Part shown: in pieces, positions 6,587-11,734 of the stretch
Position numbering within the stretch: position 1 is the first letter of the stretch
Layout: each line of letters starts with the position of its first letter
NCBI GenBank assembly: GCA_023417285.1
Contig: JAEZFR010000348.1
Span: forward strand, 1 to 11,734
DNA: 11,734 nucleotides
Origin: Bacillota bacterium
GTDB taxonomy: Bacteria > Bacillota > Clostridia > Acetivibrionales > DSM-1351
Reading direction: 5' to 3'
The notes under the pieces: model-generated
The model's database searches: none
Seen by the model: only the letters and a program-made list of their open reading frames with translations
What the model was told of the DNA's origin: nothing
Position numbers and translations under genes: made by a program

Positions 6587-8194
6587 TTACTTTATGGAAC
6601 TATCAAACTGCGTCCAATACTTCTTTGGTAAAAGATCAATATCATCACACTCTGCAATAGCTAACTGAGTCATAAATTCAACCTCCTGAGTACTAGGTCT
6701 GCATTTTTTGAGAGCCTCTTTGAGTATAGTACTGGTTATAATAGGTTTCTCTTCATTTTTATCACATGCAAGCTCATATGCCTTTCTTACCACTGTGTCA
6801 ATTTCTGCGCCTGTGTAATTCTCCGCCATTTTTGCATGTGTTGAGAAATCCTTTATGTCAGTATCAATATTGTACTTTTTAATAATTATCTTAAATATCT
6901 CTGCCCTCTCTGCTGCTTCTGGCAGTAAAATAGGTATTTTTTTATCAAACCTTCCAGCTCTTTTAAGTGCCGCATCAAGAAGGTCAGGCCTATTTGTGGC
7001 AGCAATAAAAATAATTCTTCCTCTATTATTTGTATTACTGGTAAACTGTAAAAATTCACTAAATATATTTCTTCCTACACCACTATCGCCAGCTTCACCT
7101 CTACTAAATGCAGTATCAATCTCATCAACAAAAACAATAACTGGTTCTTGGGATTTTGCACCCAGCAAGCACTTTTTAAAATTCTTCTCGCTCTCTCCAA
7201 CGTATTGACCTAAAATTCTAGACATGTCAATCTTAACACAATTAAACCCACTTGCTTTAGCTAGCGCATTTACAAGCAGAGTCTTGCCTGTTCCTGAGGG
7301 TCCACATAATAGTATGCCCATCGGAACTCTTCTAGAATCACCTCTTCTAATGGGTTCAATAATATTTTTGGTAAGATAGCCTTTAGCCCCTTCCATTCCT
7401 CCAATATTATCGAAATCTATTTCAGGGTAAATAAAATCAAGTACATCCCCGTATTCTTTTTTTAATACATCGTGCTTCTTGTCCTTTATAAAGGAAAATG
7501 TTATTGGAACGCACTCAGCCTCTGCTTTGAGCTTAATATCCTTTATGCTCTTTCTATTGAGCCCAGACGAAAGCTTTGCTATATTGTCTATAGATATATC
7601 TGTTTTAGCAGAATTGTCCGACAGCAGGTGCTCTATATAACTACGTCTCTCCTCCTCATTTGGAAGTTCTACAAGAATAGGTTCTATTTTGTAGGAGGAT
7701 TTTAAAAATTCACGACTCAAATCTGCCAAATTATCAGCAAGCATAAAAATAGTGCTTCCACAGTTTGATATTCTGCTGTTGACCGACCATTCACAAAGCC
7801 ATATTAGTGCCATTCTCTCTTCAAGTGTCATACTACCTAAGTCACCTGCAGGTACAATCTTCTCAGCATGGTCAATAAAAAGTGCCATCTTTGTACCCCT
7901 TAGGGCTATATCAATAAATGGAAACAGCTTAGATGGAAGTGCATGTATCACGGTTGCTGCATCGATGCCCGTGATCTTAGTGAATTCTCTCTCCATACCA
8001 GGCTCTAAAAATGTCAAGCCTCTTGAAATATCATAGAAGGCAACAATGCCAAAGTTTCTCTGTTTTATAAATTCATCATCTATGTATCTATAAAAATTCC
8101 TACAATTGTCCATTAAATCTCTCACATTGAAATAAAAAATAAACTCATGAGAGATTCCTGCCTTATATTTTGATATAAATTCGTTAAACCACAT
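6587..8194 (-). CDS. Classical AAA ATPase with an inactive N-terminal AAA-like module
   Basis: A 535-residue protein with a complete classical AAA module at about 255-500: Walker A GPSGTGKT (298-305), pore-loop GQYVGE (329-334), Walker B VIVFVDEID (352-360), sensor-1 and second region of homology AATNRPD...KRAGRFD (398-417) with candidate arginine fingers R412 and R415, and TGAEID (461-466) in the lid. The fold is of the Vps4/CDC48/FtsH type. Residues 1-235 look like a second, degenerate AAA module. They have a Walker-B-like ALFIDHAEKI (104-113) where H replaces the catalytic E, a sensor-1-like TIFMLADN (148-155) and the lid-like LSSGLNRKSI (208-217), but no P-loop. This layout recalls Ycf46-type tandem ATPases. 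There is no membrane segment or protease motif. The SD AAAGGA (complement of 8201-8206) is 6 nt from the ATG. Its neighbour pspA suggests it remodels PspA assemblies as Vps4 does ESCRT-III; this is inferred. Confidence 0.88.
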   Translation of the reverse strand: MWFNEFISKYKAGISHEFIFYFNVRDLMDNCRNFYRYIDDEFIKQRNFGIVAFYDISRGLTFLEPGMEREFTKITGIDAATVIHALPSKLFPFIDIALRGTKMALFIDHAEKIVPAGDLGSMTLEERMALIWLCEWSVNSRISNCGSTIFMLADNLADLSREFLKSSYKIEPILVELPNEEERRSYIEHLLSDNSAKTDISIDNIAKLSSGLNRKSIKDIKLKAEAECVPITFSFIKDKKHDVLKKEYGDVLDFIYPEIDFDNIGGMEGAKGYLTKNIIEPIRRGDSRRVPMGILLCGPSGTGKTLLVNALAKASGFNCVKIDMSRILGQYVGESEKNFKKCLLGAKSQEPVIVFVDEIDTAFSRGEAGDSGVGRNIFSEFLQFTSNTNNRGRIIFIAATNRPDLLDAALKRAGRFDKKIPILLPEAAERAEIFKIIIKKYNIDTDIKDFSTHAKMAENYTGAEIDTVVRKAYELACDKNEEKPIITSTILKEALKKCRPSTQEVEFMTQLAIAECDDIDLLPKKYWTQFDSSIK

Positions 8195-8256
8195 ATTCGT
8201 TCCTTTGTATTTATAGAATTTGGATATACATAACTACTAAAACTTTCCTTGCTATA

Positions 8257-8285
8257 ATTATATACAATTTTAATAAAAAAGTCTG
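8257..8285 (-). promoter_or_regulatory. Candidate promoter of the AAA-pspA unit
   Basis: A perfect TATAAT (complement of 8257-8262) lies about 60 nt before the AAA start codon. The -35 at 17-nt spacing is CAGACT, sharing only the GAC core with consensus, so activity may be weak or depend on an activator. The stretch TTGTATATAAT is identical to that at the ispE promoter. Confidence 0.5.
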
Positions 8286-8307
8286 TATATTAGGAAAAAT
8301 ATCAATA

Positions 8308-8341
8308 AATGGCCACAGCATTTTTATACGCTGTGGCCATT
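8308..8341 (-). terminator. Terminator of the ispE-gntR unit
   Basis: A perfect 12-bp stem (AATGGCCACAGC, 8308-8319, with 8330-8341) and 10-nt loop begins 9 nt after the gntR stop. The downstream strand reads TATTGATATTTTT, a broken U-run. The strong GC-rich stem and its position favour a terminator that separates this unit from the AAA promoter. Confidence 0.75.
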
Positions 8342-8349
8342 ATACCGTT

Positions 8350-9030
8350 TTATTTCTTTTGATATTTAATAGAATTGAGTATAGTTTGTTCCTGGTTAAG
8401 AATATGACTCTTCGCGACTTGCCTAGATATCTCTATATCTCTAGAGTTAACCGCATCAAGAATATCACTATGCTCCTTTATTAAATTCTTGGGACTACTG
8501 TAATCCTTAAGGTAAATCACTCTAAATCTTTGAACCTGTTCTCTCAAATTGTTAAGTATTGATATGAGTTTGTCATTCCTTGATGCCTTATAAATTATAT
8601 CATGGAACTCAGCATCCTTTTTAATTGAGCCATTTAGATTTTCTCTCTCTATATACGTAGTAAACTGAGTATTTATGTGCCTAAGCTCTTTAAGTTCATC
8701 ATCTGTAATTCTCTCAGCAGCAAGTGCTGTGGCTAGTCCGTCAAGCGATGCTCTCACCTCAAGGACATCCATAATATCCTTAACTGACAGCTCCGCGACA
8801 TGTGCCCCCTTTCTAGGGATCATATCTACTAGACCTTCTAATTCAAGCTTCCTGATGGCTTCTCTGACTGGAGTTCTGCTAACCCCCATTTTATCTGCTA
8901 GTTGAACCTCCATAAGTCTTTCTCCGGGTTTAAGTTCGCCAATAATTATGGCCTCCCTCAAAGAATTGAATATTACTTCCCTAAGTGGCATGTAATTATT
9001 CAAATTGATTTTTGATAGTTTACCAGCCAT
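8350..9030 (-). CDS. GntR family transcriptional regulator, FadR/FCD subfamily
   Basis: A 226-residue DNA-binding regulator. Residues 14-80 form the GntR winged helix, with the conserved GELKPGERL (31-39), ADKMGVSRTPVREAIRKLELEGLV (45-68) and wing RKGAHVAEL (73-81). Residues 85-215 are an all-helical FCD effector domain. D139 and H143 (the DxxxH motif), H187 and H209 are the likely metal ligands, so a metal-bound carboxylate ligand is probable. The ligand cannot be named from sequence. The ATG at 9028-9030 has the SD AAAGGGA (complement of 9038-9044) 7 nt upstream. It follows ispE by 25 nt and is almost certainly cotranscribed with it, yet nothing indicates it controls isoprenoid genes. Dyads near the ispE promoter make autoregulation possible. 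Confidence 0.95.
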   Translation of the reverse strand: MAGKLSKINLNNYMPLREVIFNSLREAIIIGELKPGERLMEVQLADKMGVSRTPVREAIRKLELEGLVDMIPRKGAHVAELSVKDIMDVLEVRASLDGLATALAAERITDDELKELRHINTQFTTYIERENLNGSIKKDAEFHDIIYKASRNDKLISILNNLREQVQRFRVIYLKDYSSPKNLIKEHSDILDAVNSRDIEISRQVAKSHILNQEQTILNSIKYQKK

Positions 9031-9055
9031 TTTTTCATCCCTTTCTTAAGTATCT

Positions 9056-9919
9056 TTATATAGCATCAGTATAACTATACATTTTTGTAAGAATACACTC
9101 ATGTTTGCTATGTTTCAGTCGCTTATAAGCGCTCTCTGCCTTATGCTGGCTTTCGAAAATTCCAAATACAGTGGGGCCGCTTCCGCTCATCATACTGCCG
9201 CTAGCTCCTAGTTTAATAAGCATTTGCTTTATATTGTTTATAATGGAATACCTTCTAATTGTAACACTTTCAAGAACATTTTTCATATTATTACAAATAT
9301 ATTTAATATCCTGAGTATTAACTGCTTCAATTAACTTGCTTGTTTCGGGTCTATCTACAATTTCGCTTGCATTCAAGTTTCCATAAACCCAAGCAGTGGA
9401 TACGCCTATTGGAGGTTTAACTAATACTACAGGTATATTATTTAGTGGATTAAGCTTTGTTAATTTCTCTCCTATGCCCTCAGCTAATGCGGTACCTCCC
9501 ATAATACAATACGGTACATCTGCCCCAATACATTTTCCAAGTATCATAAGCTCTTCTTGTGATTTATTTAAATTAAACATACTATTTATACCTTTAATGA
9601 CAGCAGCAGCATCTGTGCTACCACCAGCAAGTCCAGCTGCAACAGGTATATTCTTTTTTATTGCTATTCTAATACCACCAGCTAACTCGTATTGTTTAAA
9701 CATAAGTTCAGCTGCTTTATATGCAATATTACAACTATTATTGGGAACATACATAGCATTACACTCAATTTGTATTCCCGAGGAAATGCGTTCTAGTATA
9801 ATTTCATCATGTAACTCCAAGGTTTGCATAATCATCTGAAGGTCATGATAACCATCTTCTCTTTTTCCTAAAACATCTAGTGACAAATTTACTTTTGCAT
9901 ATCCATTGATTTTCAGCAT
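9056..9919 (-). CDS. ispE: 4-diphosphocytidyl-2-C-methyl-D-erythritol kinase
   Basis: IspE is a GHMP-family kinase that phosphorylates CDP-methylerythritol with ATP in the non-mevalonate (MEP) route to isoprenoids, in the cytoplasm. The 287-residue length is normal. Diagnostic motifs are present: YAKVNLSLDV (7-16) with substrate-binding K9, REDGYHDL (20-27), the ATP loop PVAAGLAGGSTDAA (92-105), GADVPYC (132-138) with catalytic D134, and the third GHMP motif GASGSMMSGSGPTVFGIF (238-255). The SD AAGGAT (complement of 9927-9932) is 7 nt before the ATG. It has its own good promoter and is followed 25 nt later by gntR. Its presence shows that the organism uses the MEP pathway. Confidence 0.98.
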   Translation of the reverse strand: MLKINGYAKVNLSLDVLGKREDGYHDLQMIMQTLELHDEIILERISSGIQIECNAMYVPNNSCNIAYKAAELMFKQYELAGGIRIAIKKNIPVAAGLAGGSTDAAAVIKGINSMFNLNKSQEELMILGKCIGADVPYCIMGGTALAEGIGEKLTKLNPLNNIPVVLVKPPIGVSTAWVYGNLNASEIVDRPETSKLIEAVNTQDIKYICNNMKNVLESVTIRRYSIINNIKQMLIKLGASGSMMSGSGPTVFGIFESQHKAESAYKRLKHSKHECILTKMYSYTDAI

Positions 9920-9944
9920 ATTATATATCCTTAATCGTTTTCTA

Positions 9945-9993
9945 GTATATTATATACAAAATACAATTTCATATCAATACAAATACTGTATTT
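9945..9993 (-). promoter_or_regulatory. Sigma-A promoter of ispE-gntR with two dyads
   Basis: TTGATA (complement of 9972-9977), 17-nt spacer, TATAAT (complement of 9949-9954): five of six and six of six matches to the sigma-A consensus. It lies about 30 nt before the ispE ATG. The -10 sits inside an odd perfect palindrome, GTATATAATATAC (9945-9957). A second odd palindrome, AAATACAGTATTT (9981-9993), lies just upstream of the -35. Both carry GTAT/ATAC half-sites and could be operators, but AT-rich sequence yields such dyads by chance. Confidence 0.75.
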
Positions 9994-10024
9994 TCTGCAT
10001 TTCACTATGTACACACTATAAAAA

Positions 10025-10065
10025 TAATACAAAAAGCATCTTTATTTAAGATGCTTTTTGTATTA
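10025..10065 (-). terminator. Strong intrinsic terminator downstream of the sipL-like gene
   Basis: Perfect 18-bp stem (10025-10042 with 10048-10065) with a 5-nt loop. The core GCATCTT/AAGATGC is flanked by A- and T-runs on both sides, so it may work in both directions. It lies about 140 nt past the sipL stop, beyond the tandem array, and before the ispE promoter. Confidence 0.9.
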
Positions 10066-10092
10066 ACTTATGTATTTTTATATTTTTTATTA

Positions 10093-10225
10093 CTGCTGTT
10101 TTTCATAATGACTACTGTTTCTCATAATAGCTACTATTTCTCTTAGTAACTATTGTTTCTCATAGTAACTATAATTCCTCTTAGTTACTATTATTTCTCT
10201 TAGTTACTATTGTTTTTTCATAATA
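10093..10225 (-). repeat. Seven-copy 19-bp degenerate tandem array overlapping the sipL 3' end
   Basis: Seven consecutive 19-bp units begin at 10093, 10112, 10131, 10150, 10169, 10188 and 10207. On the minus strand the approximate unit is TTACTAAGAGAAATAGTAG; copies differ at a few positions each and are most alike in the middle. The first copy in transcription order (10207-10225) encodes the last residues IMKKQ and the TAG stop of the sipL-like gene, so the array looks like repeated duplication of that gene end. The period is not a multiple of three, and the codon after the sipL stop is TAA, so it is not read through. Some units contain an imperfect dyad (ATAGTAACTAT). Confidence 0.9.
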
Positions 10226-11734
10226 ACAATCTGTTGCCCTGGCATAATTATATCTTTATCCTGAATATTATTCATTTTTAAGATATCATCCACAGTTGTG
10301 TTATATTTTTTTGCTATTTTCCACAGAGTATCCCCTGGCTGTGCAAAGTATATTATTATGCTAGGCATGCACTTCTTTTCTTCCATTGTTCCTTCAGAAA
10401 TCTTCGTAATGACAGGTAATGAACTCTTTGTATATACTCTGCAATCCACCCCAATTACAGTCCTAATTTCTACCTGGTCTGATGAAACCATGCTGTAATT
10501 ACAGTGTTCTATATCCAAATTGTTATAGCATTTCATACTATCACAAATACCCTTTATATCTACTTGGTGTTTAAATGGTATTTCCTTCTTAAAGCAGAAA
10601 ATGGGCTGTTCCTCATTATTGGCCAGATACAGAATAATATTTTGAACCGACCCTTCAATCCATACCTTACCATCCTCTATTTTGCAGTCAGAGACATTGT
10701 GTTTGGACATAACATTAAATATTTCGGCAACCTCTGGTTTGCAATCCTCAAGGTTTAGTATATCCTTAATAGTAATCTGGCTCTTATTTTCTGCAAATAT
10801 TTCATCCATACTGAGCATCTGCTTATCAAGCACTACTTTTTCCTTTGGGCAATATGCATCAGACAACAGCTCAATCTCTTTTCTAGTAGACCCATCTACA
10901 TAAAAGTTAATAGACGCTTCAGCACTAATACATCTCATTTCGCCATCGCTATCTTCTGCAGCATCTACTTTGTAATCAGCAAGCTCATAATCTACACTTA
11001 CAATGGAGTCTTCACTTACCTCATCTAAATCTATAAATTGTGTAAATGGTAATTCATGCTCCATGTACTGCATGCTTCTTGTCTCATCGTCTCCTATGTA
11101 AAGGCTAGCAATTATTATATCTCCCTTTACAATTACTTTACCATCTGAAACCTTGAATTCTTTACCCGAAAGTTTTACATCGCTTCTAAGCATTTCTACT
11201 ATTGCTGGCTTGCTCGAAGGAATTTCCATTTCCTCTGCTATTACATAGTTAACCTTATTGCTTCCCAAAAAACTGCCTACAGTGAATTTATCTTTTAGCA
11301 TCTGTACACCATCTACACCTGATACCCCTGATGAATACTCCCTGTCAATTTCCTCAAATACCCTGCAATCAATATTCATAATTCCTTTAATATTGATTTT
11401 TCTTCCGTTTAAAAGGTTATATTCCATATGCTCAACATTACCTTTTGCCCTACATCTCATGCCTGACCTTGCACTTGGCATATCCACATTGTATGAGAAC
11501 GGTATACTTGATGTTATGCTTTTTACACTCTTTGATTCATCATCAGATATATAGAGAATCTTGCATATCACACTGCCAGATACCAGCACTCTGTCTGTGC
11601 CAGCGTCACATCCAGTAATAAAGGCATCACCATCAAGAAGAAGCACTCTAGCAATGTCCGGCTTTGTATCCGGAACAATAATATCATTCTCTACGATAGT
11701 CTGAATTGTATCCTCTCCCAATAAATTGTTAACC
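10207..11734 (-). CDS. sipL: SipL-like spore coat/SpoIVA-interacting protein: SPOCS (DUF3794) repeats plus LysM, 5' end outside the window
   Basis: The visible 508 residues contain three related DUF3794/SPOCS-type units, each opened by a KP(D/A/E)IxxxL/I-type segment: KPDIARVLLLDG, KPAIVEMLRSD and KPEVAEIFNVM, near visible residues 24, 175 and 332. Each is followed by a strand pair ending in VSGSVICKILYI, VKGDIIIASLYI or IEGSVQNIILYL. The C-terminus (about 460-505) is a LysM domain: QPGDTLWKIAKKYNTTVDDILKMNN...PGQQIVI. This is the architecture of Clostridioides difficile SipL, whose LysM domain binds SpoIVA to anchor the coat on the forespore during sporulation, in the mother cell. The frame runs open to the right edge (VNNLLGEDTIQ...), and the family normally has ten or more residues before this, so the start lies beyond 11734; the internal TTG at 11719-11721 is not the start. 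The 3' end lies in a tandem array. Confidence 0.9.
   Translation of the reverse strand, partial: VNNLLGEDTIQTIVENDIIVPDTKPDIARVLLLDGDAFITGCDAGTDRVLVSGSVICKILYISDDESKSVKSITSSIPFSYNVDMPSARSGMRCRAKGNVEHMEYNLLNGRKINIKGIMNIDCRVFEEIDREYSSGVSGVDGVQMLKDKFTVGSFLGSNKVNYVIAEEMEIPSSKPAIVEMLRSDVKLSGKEFKVSDGKVIVKGDIIIASLYIGDDETRSMQYMEHELPFTQFIDLDEVSEDSIVSVDYELADYKVDAAEDSDGEMRCISAEASINFYVDGSTRKEIELLSDAYCPKEKVVLDKQMLSMDEIFAENKSQITIKDILNLEDCKPEVAEIFNVMSKHNVSDCKIEDGKVWIEGSVQNIILYLANNEEQPIFCFKKEIPFKHQVDIKGICDSMKCYNNLDIEHCNYSMVSSDQVEIRTVIGVDCRVYTKSSLPVITKISEGTMEEKKCMPSIIIYFAQPGDTLWKIAKKYNTTVDDILKMNNIQDKDIIMPGQQIVIMKKQ

Noticed and set aside
9396..9839. 147-residue open frame on the plus strand opposite ispE
   Set aside because: It lies fully inside a well-supported gene, has no SD of note and no recognisable motif; it is a shadow of the ispE codons. 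The same holds for the other plus-strand frames at 2899, 4927, 5378, 6855, 7752, 8675, 10682 and 11258.
10093..10225. CRISPR array
   Set aside because: The 19-bp units are directly adjacent with no unique spacers, and overlap a stop codon; it is a simple tandem array.
11719..11721. TTG start codon giving a complete 504-residue SipL-like protein
   Set aside because: The reading frame continues upstream without a stop to the window edge, and the extra residues fit the family N-terminus, so the gene is truncated by the window.

Overview
The window is AT-rich and every gene in it reads on the minus strand, so transcription runs from high to low coordinates. The gene set points to an endospore-forming clostridium-type Firmicute: a SipL-like spore coat protein (three DUF3794/SPOCS-type repeats plus a C-terminal LysM), the MEP-pathway kinase IspE, strong purine-rich Shine-Dalgarno (SD) sites and low-GC codon use. 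There are no transposases, tRNAs, rRNAs or CRISPR arrays, and nothing suggests recent transfer.

Reading in transcription order, the right edge carries the 3' part of a sipL-like gene that begins outside the window. Its stop codon lies inside the first copy of a seven-copy, 19-bp degenerate tandem array (10093-10225), which is followed by a strong hairpin terminator (10025-10065). Next is an ispE-gntR unit behind a good sigma-A promoter (TTGATA, 17 bp, TATAAT), closed by a 12-bp hairpin at 8308-8341.

The centre is the most interesting part. It is a probable transcription unit of six genes: a tandem classical AAA ATPase whose first AAA module looks dead, a PspA/IM30 (ESCRT-III superfamily) protein, an unrecognised protein with two membrane segments and coiled coils, a FapA/DUF342 polymer-forming protein, a protein with three GAF-like modules and a degenerate GGDEF-like tail, and acpS. 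The first five resemble an envelope-stress or membrane-remodelling module: an ESCRT-III-like scaffold, an AAA remodeller, a membrane anchor, a beta-helical cytoplasmic protein and a small-molecule sensor. acpS is a housekeeping gene whose start overlaps the stop of the GAF gene by one base.

The left edge holds the N-terminal 232 residues of a calcineurin-like metallophosphoesterase of the SbcD/YhaO DNA-repair exonuclease type. It sits behind a weak hairpin and U-run that may act as a terminator or attenuator. All functional statements rest on motif reading; no searches were run.
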